The notes: generated from the letters alone by a model not told the origin. A stretch of DNA of 64,000 bases from CBDBCU01 sp965243185 (GCA_965243185.1 OZ251531.1:930001-994000), one strand, 5' to 3'; positions 48,283 to 57,287 are shown, counted from the first letter of the stretch. Program-made: numbers and translations.

Positions 48283-49569
48283 CTACGGAAACCCCGGCCC
48301 GCCCACCGGCGGCCCCGGCTGCTCCAGCCGCGGCGCCGACAGCTGCACCTGATCCGCAACCCACGCATAAACCTCGCTGTCAAAGTTGATTCTCAGCCAA
48401 CCATCCGCCGAACCCTGCGCCATCTGGTCATCAAACCACTGCTCCACCCGCTCCTGCGCCAACCGCCCCCGAATGCGAATCTCCCGGCTCAATTCCTCCC
48501 GTTCCTCCGGCGTCAGCGCATCGAGCGCCGCGTCATCCATCCCGATAACCGCCTCAAACCCCCGCAACGGCCGTTCCACCGGCCCGGCAATCTTACGCAC
48601 GATATAAACCCCATCCTGCGTATAAGACGGCTCGCTGATTTCCCCCACCGCCAACGGTTCAATCTCCCGGTCCGGATTGCCAAAAATCAGGCCATCCAGT
48701 TCCGGGAAAGCCTCCGGCGGCACCCACCCCACATAGCCCTCGGGGCCGGCGTAATTCTGCGGCGTCGGCGCGCTCACCTCGGCCGCCACAACGCCAAAAT
48801 CCTCCCGGGCCAACCGCGTCCTAACCTCCTCCGGCGCCACCGGCCCGTCAATATCCAACCGAATCCACTCCACCTCCACCTGCTCCAGATTGCCCGGAAT
48901 GCCGGCGTCAATGAACAGCGACAACTGAATCCGCAGCAGTTCCTCCTCCACCAGCACCCGATACTCCTCCTCCGACAGGCCGGTCGCCGTGCGGAACTGA
49001 GCAAAGGCATTGTCAAATTCCTGATCCAGCTGCCCGGCATCCACCTCCTGCCCCGCCGGCGGCGTCGGCCGGAACCGCCGGCGCAACTCCGTGTCAATAT
49101 CCTCCGGCGTAACCGAAAACCCCAACCCCGGCGCGGCTTGCCGCAGGATTTCCGCCCGCAGCATCTCCTGCAAATACTGGAACGGCACCGTGCTTAAATC
49201 CACCCGCCCCCCTTGATACCGGCTCAACCCCTGCAAAACCCGGATCCGGTCCACCAAATCCCCCATCGTAAAGCGCACATCCCGGATTTGCCCCGCCAAA
49301 GTGCGCGGCGGCTGATAAAACTCCCGATACCACCCCACCGCGACAATGGCAAAAACCGCGGCGATTAGAACCGCCCCGATGATGATGGCAATCCGCTGCC
49401 GGCGGCGTTCCTGCTCCCGGCGCGCCGCCGGGTTCGGGCCGCTGCCGCCACCACCGCCGCTTTCCGCCGCGGCGTCAGCCCGTTCCCGCCGCCGGCGTCG
49501 CCGCCGCCTCGGCTCAGCAGCAGCCGGCGAGGGCGGTACCGGTGCCTCCGGGGGACGGGGAAAGACCAT
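48283..49569 (-). CDS. SurA/PrsA-like peptidyl-prolyl isomerase, membrane-anchored
   Basis: A 428-residue foldase. The N-terminus is basic and disordered (EPRRRRRRRRERADAAAESG) before one membrane segment IAIIIGAVLIAAVFAIVAVG (about 60-80). The exported part has a SurA_N-like helical domain (DIDTELRRRFRPTPPAGQEV, TGLSEEEYRVLVEEELLRIQ) and a parvulin-type domain: NYAGPEGYVGWVPPEAFPEL, then VGEISEPSYTQDGVYIVRKI. It would help fold secreted proteins. It is the nearest gene to the duplicated hom fragment. Confidence 0.8.
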   Translation of the reverse strand: MVFPRPPEAPVPPSPAAAEPRRRRRRRRERADAAAESGGGGGSGPNPAARREQERRRQRIAIIIGAVLIAAVFAIVAVGWYREFYQPPRTLAGQIRDVRFTMGDLVDRIRVLQGLSRYQGGRVDLSTVPFQYLQEMLRAEILRQAAPGLGFSVTPEDIDTELRRRFRPTPPAGQEVDAGQLDQEFDNAFAQFRTATGLSEEEYRVLVEEELLRIQLSLFIDAGIPGNLEQVEVEWIRLDIDGPVAPEEVRTRLAREDFGVVAAEVSAPTPQNYAGPEGYVGWVPPEAFPELDGLIFGNPDREIEPLAVGEISEPSYTQDGVYIVRKIAGPVERPLRGFEAVIGMDDAALDALTPEEREELSREIRIRGRLAQERVEQWFDDQMAQGSADGWLRINFDSEVYAWVADQVQLSAPRLEQPGPPVGGPGFP

Positions 49570-49685
49570 ACTTTTGCTTTACCTCTAGGGGATTAGGAGA
49601 TGGGGGGACAAGTAAATTAACCGCAACTCCGGCCCAATCCCAAGCTCCGGGCAATTCCGCCCTTCCCGGCTTGACCGGAATGACC

Positions 49686-49793
49686 GCGTAAAGTTGCCGG
49701 AAATGACCGCCGGGAATGCCGGCGTAAAGTTGCCGGAAATGACCGCCGGGAATGCCGGCGTAAAGTTGCCGGGGCTGACCGCCGCGACTACCG
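49686..49793. repeat. Tandem repeat, 36-base unit, three copies
   Basis: Units start GCGTAAAGTTGCCGGAAATG and end ACCGCCGGGAATGCCG; copies at 49686, 49722 and 49758, the last one degenerate. They lie between the foldase and rpsR and overlap the rpsR 3' end slightly. There are no spacers, so this is not a CRISPR array. Confidence 0.8.
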
Positions 49794-50369
49794 GCGAATG
49801 TTGCTCCGCACCGGCGTCATCGGCACATACGGCAGCAACGCCAAATGCCGCGCCCGCTTAATCGCATTGCTCAGCGCCCGCTGATGCTTGGCGCAGACCC
49901 CGCTCTTGCGCCGCGGCTCAATCTTGCCCCGGTCCGAAACAAAACGCCGCAGCTTCTCAAAATCCTTGTAGTCGATCTCCTTAATCCGCTCCACGCAGAA
50001 CATACACACCCGCCGCCGCGGCGCGTAACGACCCCGCGGCCGCCCGCCCGGCCGCGGCCCACCCCCCGGCCGCGGCCCGCCGCCGGGACGAAAAGGCCGC
50101 GGCCCGCCCGGCCCACCGCCCGGCCGCGGCCCACCAGGTCCGCCCGGCCGAAAACCCGGCCCGCCCGGCCGCGGCCAACTAGGCCCGCCCGGCCGAAAAC
50201 CCGGCCCCCCCGGAGTAGCCGGCCCGCCCGGCCCCCCCGGAGTAGCCGGTGCCGCCGGCGCTTGCGTCGTTCCTTCCGCCGGCGCGGCCGGAGTAGCCGG
50301 AGCCGCCGGCACGGGCGGAGCCGCCGTAGTCGCCGCCGGAGCCGCCGCCGGAGTTTCAAGTGTCGTCAT
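49788..50369 (-). CDS. rpsR: 30S ribosomal protein S18 with long N-terminal low-complexity extension
   Basis: S18 binds S6 and 16S rRNA on the platform of the small subunit. The usual 78-residue protein is found at residues 115-193: YAPRRRVCMFCVERIKEIDY, LRRFVSDRGKIEPRRKSGVC, AKHQRALSNAIKRARHLALL, with a zinc-type Cys set (122, 125, 159) and His162. Residues 1-114 are an added tail: Ala/Pro/Thr first, then GGPRPGG and GFRPGGP repeats with regular Arg. ATG 50369 has GGAGGAAGGA upstream. The gene is third in rpsF-ssb-rpsR. Confidence 0.93.
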   Translation of the reverse strand: MTTLETPAAAPAATTAAPPVPAAPATPAAPAEGTTQAPAAPATPGGPGGPATPGGPGFRPGGPSWPRPGGPGFRPGGPGGPRPGGGPGGPRPFRPGGGPRPGGGPRPGGRPRGRYAPRRRVCMFCVERIKEIDYKDFEKLRRFVSDRGKIEPRRKSGVCAKHQRALSNAIKRARHLALLPYVPMTPVRSNIRR

Positions 50370-50429
50370 TCCGCTTCCTTCCTCCACTGCTGGTTGAGGT
50401 CGATTATTCAGGCCAAATCCGACCGCCGC

Positions 50430-50960
50430 CTAAAAGGGCAGGTCGTCAATATCATCGTTAGGGGTATCATAGCCACCGCGGCCGCCATAACCACCACCAC
50501 CGCTACCGCCACCATAACCGCCGCCGCCACTGCTGCGACCGCCGCCAAAGTTGCCGCCCCCACCGCCATACTCGTCCATTTCATCCCCGCCGCCACTGCC
50601 GCCGCCATAAGCCGGACGCTCCGATTCCATACCGGCGCCGGCTTGGCTGAGAAACTGAACCTCGCTTGCCCGGACATCGTTGGCAATGCGCGCCTGACCG
50701 TCATTCCCCTGGAAAATCCGGGTGGTCAGAATCCCCTCGACATAGACCTGGCGGCCCTTGGTCAGATACTGATTGCAGGCTTCACCGATGCGGCCCCAAG
50801 CGTTGATATTGAACCACATGGTTTCCTCCCGCTGCTCCCCGGCGCTGGTGCGGTAACGCCGGCTGGAGGCCACGCTGAACGAAGTAACGCTGTCCCCGCT
50901 GGGGGTGTAGCGCATTTCCGGGTCGCGGCCCAGATGTCCGATAATGGTGATTTTGTGCAT
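50430..50960 (-). CDS. ssb: Single-stranded DNA-binding protein
   Basis: A 176-residue SSB. The OB fold spans residues 1-110 (MHKITIIGHLGRDPEMRYTP, TSFSVASSRRYRTSAGEQRE, WFNINAWGRIGEACNQYLTK). A Gly-rich linker (YGGGSGGGGYGGRGGYD) leads to the acidic tip DDIDDLPF that recruits partner proteins. It lies between rpsF and rpsR, a usual bacterial order, 6 bases after rpsF. Confidence 0.95.
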   Translation of the reverse strand: MHKITIIGHLGRDPEMRYTPSGDSVTSFSVASSRRYRTSAGEQREETMWFNINAWGRIGEACNQYLTKGRQVYVEGILTTRIFQGNDGQARIANDVRASEVQFLSQAGAGMESERPAYGGGSGGGDEMDEYGGGGGNFGGGRSSGGGGYGGGSGGGGYGGRGGYDTPNDDIDDLPF

Positions 50961-50966
50961 ATCCCC

Positions 50967-51836
50967 CTACCCTTGCGCTTGGGGCTGTTCCGTTTCCCGG
51001 TCCGCCGGGGTATCCGTACCAGTACCGGTATCCGTTTCCCCCGCCGCCGGTTCCTCAGCCGCAACTTCCGCCGCCGCTTCCGTCTCCCCAACCGCCGCCG
51101 CCGGCGATTCCTCAGCCGGGGCTTCCTCAACCGCAACTTCCCCCGCCGCCGCTTCCATCTCCCCAACGGCCGCCGCCGGCTCCTCAGCCACAACTTCCCC
51201 CGCCGGTTCCGGCTCTACAACGGCCGCCGGCTCCTCAGCCACAACTTCCGCAACAGCTTCCACTACCGGAGCCGCCGGTTCCGCTTCAGCAGCCGGGGTT
51301 TCCTCAGTCGGCGTTTCCGCAACGGCTTCCTCGACCGCAACAGCCGCCGGCTCCAATTCAGCCGCAACCGGGACAACTTCCCCTTCCACCGCCGGACTTT
51401 CCGCGCTTTCCCCCGTAGCCGCCTCAGCCGCCGCCGATTCCGTTTCCGCAACCGGAGTTTCCGCCGCCGCTTCCGGAGCAACAACCGCCGCCGGCCCAGC
51501 CGGCCGCGCCGCCGGCGCCGGTTCCGGAATCGGCACCCCCTCCGGAATGGAAACAATCAAATACCGCAACACCCGCTCATCCTGACGCAGGCTCGTCTCC
51601 AACGCCTGGTTGAACGGCCGTTCCGTCGAGAACCGGGTCAGCCGGTAGTTCCCCTCCAGGAAATGGTGCGGCCCCTTATGGATCGGATACGCCAGGCGGC
51701 GCGTCCCCCACGGCAGCTCCTGGATGATTTCACCCTCGCGGTTGGTGATGAAATTGCTAATCTGCCCCCAGGCTTCGTTCGCTTGCTCCTGGCTGAGCAT
51801 CGGGCTAAGGATAGTTACCAGTTCGTAATGACGCAA
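50967..51836 (-). CDS. rpsF: 30S ribosomal protein S6 with long acidic C-terminal extension
   Basis: The S6 fold occupies residues 1-97 (MRHYELVTILSPMLSQEQAN, GTRRLAYPIHKGPHHFLEGN, ERVLRYLIVSI). Residues 98-289 are an added Glu/Ala/Pro/Val-rich tail made of imperfect repeats such as EVVAEEPAAAVGEMEAAAGE and TPTEETPAAEAEPAAP; it has almost no Lys or Arg. S6 normally pairs with S18, which here has an Arg-rich N-terminal tail. Start ATG 51836. First gene of rpsF-ssb-rpsR. Confidence 0.93.
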   Translation of the reverse strand: MRHYELVTILSPMLSQEQANEAWGQISNFITNREGEIIQELPWGTRRLAYPIHKGPHHFLEGNYRLTRFSTERPFNQALETSLRQDERVLRYLIVSIPEGVPIPEPAPAARPAGPAAVVAPEAAAETPVAETESAAAEAATGESAESPAVEGEVVPVAAELEPAAVAVEEAVAETPTEETPAAEAEPAAPVVEAVAEVVAEEPAAVVEPEPAGEVVAEEPAAAVGEMEAAAGEVAVEEAPAEESPAAAVGETEAAAEVAAEEPAAGETDTGTGTDTPADRETEQPQAQG

Positions 51837-51961
51837 AAGGCGCTCCTGTCAAGATTTTCGGCAATTATAACACTGCCGGGCCGTATCCTCAACTACCTTT
51901 CCCGAATCGGAATCCGGGAAATTGAAATCCGGGAATTGTCAACCCTCTCCCGCCCCTTTCC

Positions 51962-53206
51962 CTAGCCATCCAAACCCGGAACCGGGAATTGCGCCGTCAA
52001 TTCCTTAACTTCCCGGCGCACCTGCTCCAGTTCGGCGGCCTCCTCCCTATCGTTCAGCGTCCGGGCAATCAGCCGGGAAACCTGCTTAACCTCTTTCTCC
52101 CCAAACCCCCGGCTGGTAATCGCCGGCGTCCCCAACCGCAGCCCGCTCGCCACCCGCGGCGGCTGCGGGTCAAAGGGAATGGCATTCTTATTGGCGATAA
52201 TGCCCACCCCTTCCAGCGCCCTCTCCGCCGCCTGCCCGCTAATCCCCAGCGGCGTCAAATCCACCAAAATCAAATGATTTTCCGTGCCGCCGGACACCAG
52301 CCGCAACCCGGCTTCCGACACTTCCCGGCCCATAACCCGGGCATTATCCACCACCTGCCGGGCGTAGCCGGCAAACTCCGGACGCAGCGCTTCCCCAAAA
52401 CACACCGCTTTAGCCGCGATAGCGTGCATCAGCGGCCCTCCCTGCATAAAAGGAAACACCGCAAAGTCAATTTTGCGCGCCAAGTCGGCGTTGCACAGTA
52501 TAAACCCGCCGCGCGGCCCCCGCAGGCTTTTCTGCGTCGTGGAAGTTACCACCTGCGCGTGGGGAAACGGCGAAGGATGCGCCCCGCCCGCCACCAGCCC
52601 GGCAATGTGCGCCATATCCACCATCAAAGTAGCGCCAACGCTATCCGCAATCGCCCGGAACCGGGGAAAGTCCAGCCTTTTAGCATAGGCGCTGCACCCC
52701 GCCACCATCAGCCGCGGCCGCTGTTCCCGCGCCAACCGTTCCACTTCGTCATAGTCAATCTCCTCCGTCTCCCGGTTGACGCCATAAGGAACGAAATTAT
52801 AAAGCTTCCCGGAAAAGTTGACGCCGGCCCCATGCGTCAGATGGCCGCCATGCGCCAACTCCATCCCCATCACCGTATCCCCCGGCTCCAGCAAGGCAAA
52901 ATAGACCGCCATATTCGCCTGCGCCCCGCTGTGCGGCTGCACATTAGCGTGTTCCGCCCCGAACAGCTCCTTGGCCCGGTCGATTGCCAAAGTTTCCACC
53001 ACATCGACATACTCACAGCCGCCGTAATAGCGGCGGCCGGGATAGCCCTCGGCGTACTTGTTGTTCATCAAGCCCTTCTGCGCTTCCAGAACGGCTTTGC
53101 TGGCGTAATTCTCCGACGCGATGAGAACGATACAGTTGCGCTGCCGCTCATCCTCCTGCTGAATGGCTTGAGCCACTGCCGGGTCTTGCTCGGCTAACCG
53201 GGACAT
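51962..53206 (-). CDS. glyA: Serine hydroxymethyltransferase
   Basis: A 414-residue PLP enzyme linking serine, glycine and one-carbon folates. Motifs include IVLIASENYASKAVLEAQKG, NKYAEGYPGRRYYGGCEYVD, VQPHSGAQANMAVYFALLEP and the PLP lysine in VTSTTQKSLRGPRGG. ATG 53206 gives the canonical N-terminus; an upstream open frame to 53338 is not homologous. It follows the direction of rpsF but has 125 bases of spacer. Confidence 0.95.
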   Translation of the reverse strand: MSRLAEQDPAVAQAIQQEDERQRNCIVLIASENYASKAVLEAQKGLMNNKYAEGYPGRRYYGGCEYVDVVETLAIDRAKELFGAEHANVQPHSGAQANMAVYFALLEPGDTVMGMELAHGGHLTHGAGVNFSGKLYNFVPYGVNRETEEIDYDEVERLAREQRPRLMVAGCSAYAKRLDFPRFRAIADSVGATLMVDMAHIAGLVAGGAHPSPFPHAQVVTSTTQKSLRGPRGGFILCNADLARKIDFAVFPFMQGGPLMHAIAAKAVCFGEALRPEFAGYARQVVDNARVMGREVSEAGLRLVSGGTENHLILVDLTPLGISGQAAERALEGVGIIANKNAIPFDPQPPRVASGLRLGTPAITSRGFGEKEVKQVSRLIARTLNDREEAAELEQVRREVKELTAQFPVPGLDG

Positions 53207-53384
53207 AAGCGTAACTTGCCTGCCTTTCCTACGAACTAACTGCTGGATTTGCTTAACCGACTGCGGGTTTATTGGACTCACTGCGGAATTAGCCGCCCGC
53301 CCGCCAAGTTTAACCCCAGCGGCCATCAATGCCGGCAACTAGTATAACCCGATTTTGGGATAGTGTCAAAGGATCGTCATTCCC

Positions 53385-54460
53385 GATAGCGTTCCGATTT
53401 AGGTGGTTTAGTTGTAGAATGGGGAAAAGGCCGGCCTTGCTGGTTGACGGGAGGTGCGCTGTCATGGGATTGCTGGACGATTTGGAGACCCAACTGGAGC
53501 AGGAAATTCCGCTCCAGTTGCAGGCGAAGCTGCAACAAGCCCTGGATCATTATCAGCCCCGATGTGCTCAGTGCGCTCTGGCGATGCACCGCCACCATCG
53601 CTATGACCGCACCATTGTCACGTCCTATGGGCCCATCCGGATAGCGGTTCCGGTGTTTCGTTGTGGGCAATGTCGCCAACTGGCGGGCGGCGCGGCGCTG
53701 CTGGGGCCGGAGGTTCGTTACCAACGGTTCTCAAAAAAACTCGGGACCGGGCTTTGAGCCTGGCGGCCCAGGGTTTGAGTTACGCCCAAGCGGGGCAGTG
53801 GGTGGGTTGTGTCAAAAGCACCTTGTGTCGCTGGCTGCGGCGGTTGGCCTTGACCCGGCCCCGGTTGCCGGGGGCAGTGTGGGAACTGGATGGTTTATGG
53901 ACGCGCACCCGGCAGGGCCCTCAGGAATTGAAGGTAATCCGGGACGAAACCGGGGCGGTCTTGGCGACTTTCGGGCCTTGGGCGGCGGCCCTGGAGTTGG
54001 CCGAGCAGTCCGGAGCCGCGCCACCCCGACATCTGGTCAGCGACGGCGACCGGGCCATTGCGGCCGGCATCCAGTGGGTGTATGGACGGGCGGCGCCGCA
54101 TCAGCTGTGTATCTTTCACCTGCTGCGGGAATATGGACGGAATATCGGGAAGGCCGGCTTGGCCGCCGCCCGGCAACTGCTGTTGACTGACAGCGCGGCG
54201 GCGGCCCAGAGCTACGCCGGTCAAATAATGGAGTTGACCGAGGGCGCCGCCGCTTACTGGCTGGACAAGGCATTGACCGCCGGCCGGCAGTATTGGACTA
54301 CGGGAGAGGTTGCCTACCGGACTACTTCCCGCCTGGAACGCTACAATCGGGAGTTGCGCCGGCGGGAGCGATTGGGGACGGTCTGGTCAGAGCATAACCT
54401 GCTGGCTTTGCTGCAAACCCGGGGCTTGCTCAACCAAACCACCTAAAATGCAACGCTATC
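53385..54460 (+). mobile_element. Insertion sequence, 1076 bp, with 30-bp inverted repeats and 8-bp target duplication
   Basis: The ends are 30-base inverted repeats, GATAGCGTTCCGATTTAGGT on the left and its counterpart on the right (54431-54460), with about 4 mismatches. The target sequence TCATTCCC is present directly on both sides (53377-53384 and 54461-54468). The element therefore inserted inside a CGTCATTCCCACGAAAGTGG-type palindromic repeat. Its transposase needs a -1 frameshift (see 53464). The complete ends and duplication suggest recent movement. Confidence 0.88.
53464..54446 (+). CDS. Mutator/IS256-like DDE transposase made by -1 frameshift
   Basis: The first frame runs from ATG 53464 (GGGAGG upstream) to TGA 53755 and encodes a zinc-finger-like region (RCAQCALAMH, FRCGQC). 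At 53731-53740, TCAAAAAAAC is a slippery A7 site; a -1 slip joins it to the frame reading LKKTRDRALSLAAQGLSYAQ and then the transposase core: LPGAVWELDGLWT (first Asp), PRHLVSDGDRAIAAGIQWVY (second Asp) and the late Glu in TTSRLERYNRELRRRERLG. The fused product is about 327 residues. A GC-rich hairpin follows the slip site. Confidence 0.75.
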
Positions 54461-54486
54461 TCATTCCCACGAAAGTGGGAATCCAG
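54461..54486. repeat. Short palindromic repeat, ATTCCCAC type, copy interrupted by the IS
   Basis: TCATTCCCACGAAAGTGGGA plus ATCCAG begins at the right target duplication; its missing left end CG lies at 53375-53376. This is the same sequence as the 16282 repeat in the other orientation, so the IS split one member of the repeat family. Confidence 0.7.
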
Positions 54487-54580
54487 CCCCCTAGTCCCCC
54501 CTCACCCCCCCTTATTGCTAAACCGCCCCCCATTCCGGTATATTAGGCGCAGTTTATTCTATTCCCCGCCGAGGTGCGCC

Positions 54581-56062
54581 GTGTTTTTTGTGCCGAAAGT
54601 AATGAGTACCCAGCATCCCGACAACGCCACGCCCGCCCCCTACGCCGACCCCGCCGGCGTCCTGAAAAGCGAAGGCGAAGTCCACGAGGCCGCCGACGTC
54701 TTCGCCCTCGGCTGCGACGAGCAAATGTGGGACTCCGAAGGCAAGGACGCCGACAACCAGGTCGTCCGCAAACTGCTGACCGGCTACCCGGATTTCTTTC
54801 AGCAGGAACAGCGCCTCGGCCGCGATGTAGTCCTGACCCTCCGGGTGCCCAATCCCGGCATCGAGCGGGATATGCGAAAGTCCATGGTCGAAGCCCTCCA
54901 AAGCATCCCGGCCGCCTGGGATATGGCCCACAGCTTCTACGGCGGCGGCGCACCGGACACCGCCCCCATCCAGGAAGTCATCCTCCCCTTCACCACCTCA
55001 GCCCGCGAATTGGCATTAGTCGAAGCCTACTACCGGCGCATGATTGTCGGCCAGGAAACCCAGCCGCTCCTGGAGGGACAACTGGTCAAGGATTGGGTCG
55101 GCGAATTCTTTCCCAAAACCCTCCGGGTCATTCCCCTCATCGAAGATATGGAGCATCTCTTTTACTGCGACCGTATCGTCGACGAATACCTCCACGACCG
55201 GGATTTGCCGGCCCAGCGCGTCTTTCTCGCCCGCAGCGACCCGGCCTTGAACTACGGCATCATCGGCGCCGAATTGACCCTCAAAGCCGGCCTCTCCCGC
55301 CTCTACCAACTCGAACAGCGGCTCGGCATCCCCCTCTACCCCATCATCGGCGCCGGCTCCGTCCCCTTCCGCGGCCACCTGACCCCGGTCAACATCGACC
55401 GCGCAATACGGGAATACCCCAGCGCGCAAACCTTCACCGTGCAATCCGCCTTCAAATACGATTACGACAAAGCCACCGTCCGCCAGGCAATCGGCGAAAT
55501 TATGGCACATCAGCGGCAGGAACCCCCGCCTATCGACCAAGAACGGGCCCGGACCGTCATCGACAAAGCCACCGCCGAATACCAAACCCAAGTGCGCCGC
55601 CACATCAACCTGATTAGCGCCGCCGCCGCCAATGTCCCGCGCCGCCGCGACCGCAAACTCCATGTCGGCTTATTCGGCTACGGCCGCACCCTCGACAGCG
55701 TCGGCGACGAAGTAGCCCTGCCCCGCGCCATCGGCTTTGCCGCCGCCCTCTATTCCATCGGCGCCCCCCCGGAACTCCTCGGCTTGACCGCCCTGGATGA
55801 TGCGGATTGGGCTTTCGTCCGCGAAGTCTATCCCAGCGTCGATGCCGACCTGCGGGCCGCCCTCCGCTACGCCAACGAGCGGCAAGTCAAGGAAATGCTT
55901 GGCGACGACTACCTCCGCCTCGTCGGCCGCTTCACCGACGAAATCGACCGGGTGCATGAGGGCCTGACCAGCGCCATCCGGGCCGGTATCGACCACGGCA
56001 GCCGGGTCAGCCTGTCCCACTATGTAACCGAGGCGGCCCAGCTCCGCCAGTTTTTGGGGTAA
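54581..56062 (+). CDS. ppcA: Phosphoenolpyruvate carboxylase, archaeal type
   Basis: A 493-residue enzyme that carboxylates PEP to oxaloacetate. It is of the short archaeal/bacterial type (about half the usual 900), opening VPKVMSTQHPDNATPAPYAD. Recognisable blocks are YRRMIVGQETQPLLEGQLVK, VFLARSDPALNYGIIGAELT, FRGHLTPVNIDRAIREYPSA and GLFGYGRTLDSVGDEVALPR. The start is GTG 54581, the closest codon to CGAGGTG; GTG 54590 and ATG 54602 are alternatives. Such enzymes are found in few bacteria. Confidence 0.9.
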   Translation: MFFVPKVMSTQHPDNATPAPYADPAGVLKSEGEVHEAADVFALGCDEQMWDSEGKDADNQVVRKLLTGYPDFFQQEQRLGRDVVLTLRVPNPGIERDMRKSMVEALQSIPAAWDMAHSFYGGGAPDTAPIQEVILPFTTSARELALVEAYYRRMIVGQETQPLLEGQLVKDWVGEFFPKTLRVIPLIEDMEHLFYCDRIVDEYLHDRDLPAQRVFLARSDPALNYGIIGAELTLKAGLSRLYQLEQRLGIPLYPIIGAGSVPFRGHLTPVNIDRAIREYPSAQTFTVQSAFKYDYDKATVRQAIGEIMAHQRQEPPPIDQERARTVIDKATAEYQTQVRRHINLISAAAANVPRRRDRKLHVGLFGYGRTLDSVGDEVALPRAIGFAAALYSIGAPPELLGLTALDDADWAFVREVYPSVDADLRAALRYANERQVKEMLGDDYLRLVGRFTDEIDRVHEGLTSAIRAGIDHGSRVSLSHYVTEAAQLRQFLG

Positions 56063-56072
56063 AGGGGTAAAA

Positions 56073-56408
56073 ATGACCCAGCAAGACATCGCAGTCAACA
56101 TCCAGACGGCGCAAAACCTGTGGCCCCACCAGCCCCGGGAAGCCATTAGCGTCCTGTTCCAAACCTTGCAGGTTCACCTGCGCGACCGGGTGCCGGAAAC
56201 CGACCCGGCCGACCCCTGGACCACCGTCCGGAAAATCGCCAAAGACCGCAACGACATCGAGTTTGAGGCCGCCTATTCCTATGTGAAGTGGTTTGACTAC
56301 GACCTGGAGCGGGACATCGAACGGGACGACGAGGACTGGGAGCGGTGCGTGCTGATTGCCGAAACCTTCCTCCGGAAGTTGGAGCAGCCCTGTGGCCATC
56401 AGTCCTGA
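56073..56408 (+). CDS. Hypothetical protein, 111 aa
   Basis: An acidic helical protein (ISVLFQTLQVHLRDRVPETD, then DIEFEAAYSYVKWFDYDLER, DIERDDEDWERC) of no family I know. It starts 10 bases after ppcA and overlaps the next gene by 17 bases. Reading frames of this pair, in tight overlap, look like a two-gene unit. Confidence 0.6.
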   Translation: MTQQDIAVNIQTAQNLWPHQPREAISVLFQTLQVHLRDRVPETDPADPWTTVRKIAKDRNDIEFEAAYSYVKWFDYDLERDIERDDEDWERCVLIAETFLRKLEQPCGHQS

Positions 56409-56820
56409 CACCTACCGGCAGTGCGCTCTGGCTCAACTGCGGGCTGCCGGCGAAGGCTTTGCCGGCTTGGCCGCGGCGAATTGGGGCGACCATCCCTGCG
56501 CCGCCGCCGCCATCGCCGGGCAGCTTTGGAAAGCCGTCCTTTACGGCACGGCGATTAGCTACCAGCTGGAAACGGGACGGCAGCCCAGCGGCAAATCCAC
56601 CCAGTTGGGCGGATACATTGAGCGGAAGTACGGCAAAGGCGATGTTATTTGGAGTCAGGTCAACCGGCTGCATAACTTTGAGCTGCGGCCGGAACAACCC
56701 CGGTTGGCCTTTGTCGAAAGCTGCCACTATGTGGCGGCCTTCCTGGCCCGGCTTAACGCTGACTGGCCGGCCCGCCTGCAAATCCCCCCGGGAACTTTAG
56801 ACTGGCTGCTCAACGCCTGA
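56392..56820 (+). CDS. Hypothetical helical protein, possibly HEPN-like, 142 aa
   Basis: GTG 56392 starts the frame inside the previous gene's stop region. The product is mostly helical (YRQCALAQLRAAGEGFAGLA, AAAIAGQLWKAVLYGTAISY, FVESCHYVAAFLARLNADWP), in the size and pattern of HEPN-type domains. The characteristic R-x4-6-H motif is not clear, so I do not assert it. A terminator-like hairpin follows at 56887. Confidence 0.55.
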   Translation: MAISPDTYRQCALAQLRAAGEGFAGLAAANWGDHPCAAAAIAGQLWKAVLYGTAISYQLETGRQPSGKSTQLGGYIERKYGKGDVIWSQVNRLHNFELRPEQPRLAFVESCHYVAAFLARLNADWPARLQIPPGTLDWLLNA

Positions 56821-56886
56821 AGCCGACCCGGCCGGCTTTGCGGAAAAGTCGCCGGGCGGTGGTAGTGTAGTGGGCCACAACATAAA

Positions 56887-56915
56887 ACCGGGGCGGCCGC
56901 AAGGGCCGCCCCGGT
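56887..56915. terminator. Hairpin terminator between converging genes
   Basis: ACCGGGGCGGCC and GGCCGCCCCGGT form a perfect 12-bp stem with loop GCAAG. On the minus strand TTTT follows, so it fits as terminator of the DUF4242/MaoC genes; on the plus strand it follows the unknown pair. Confidence 0.7.
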
Positions 56916-56973
56916 AAAACTTTCCCGCACTGCGCCGCCGCCCGGAACGCGGCGGGTGGCATCCCTACAACCC

Positions 56974-57243
56974 CTACAACTTCCAGAAATTCCCCACCTG
57001 GCAGACCATGTCGACCCGGTGGATGGACTCCGCCGGCCAGCCCACCAGGTTAATCCAATCCTCGAAGTGGGACTGTTCCACCGCCTCGCACTCGGACACC
57101 AGACGGCCGCTGGACAGGTCGCCGTACACCTTTAAGATGGTGGTACGGCGGTCGGGACGCCACTTCCGCACCCCGTCCAGCTTTTCCCGGAAATCGGCTT
57201 CGGTAATTCCGGGTACATTATGAATGGCGATAAATCGTGCCAT
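56974..57243 (-). CDS. DUF4242-like small protein, 89 aa
   Basis: From ATG 57243 (GAGG upstream), MARFIAIHNVPGITEADFRE and KLDGVRKWRPDRRTTILKVY lead to a C-terminal VSECEAVEQSHFEDWI. The pattern (ferredoxin-like fold with a conserved Cys and His) fits DUF4242/SCO4226-type proteins, some of which bind nickel. The actual role is unknown. It lies 147 bases downstream of the MaoC gene. Confidence 0.6.
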   Translation of the reverse strand: MARFIAIHNVPGITEADFREKLDGVRKWRPDRRTTILKVYGDLSSGRLVSECEAVEQSHFEDWINLVGWPAESIHRVDMVCQVGNFWKL

Positions 57244-57287
57244 TGTTTCTTTACCTCGCGCTAGTTTCGGCAGCCGGCGGTTGTGGC

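Noticed and set aside
49686..49793. Three 36-base repeats considered as a CRISPR array
   Set aside because: The units are directly adjacent with no spacers, and no cas genes are in the window.
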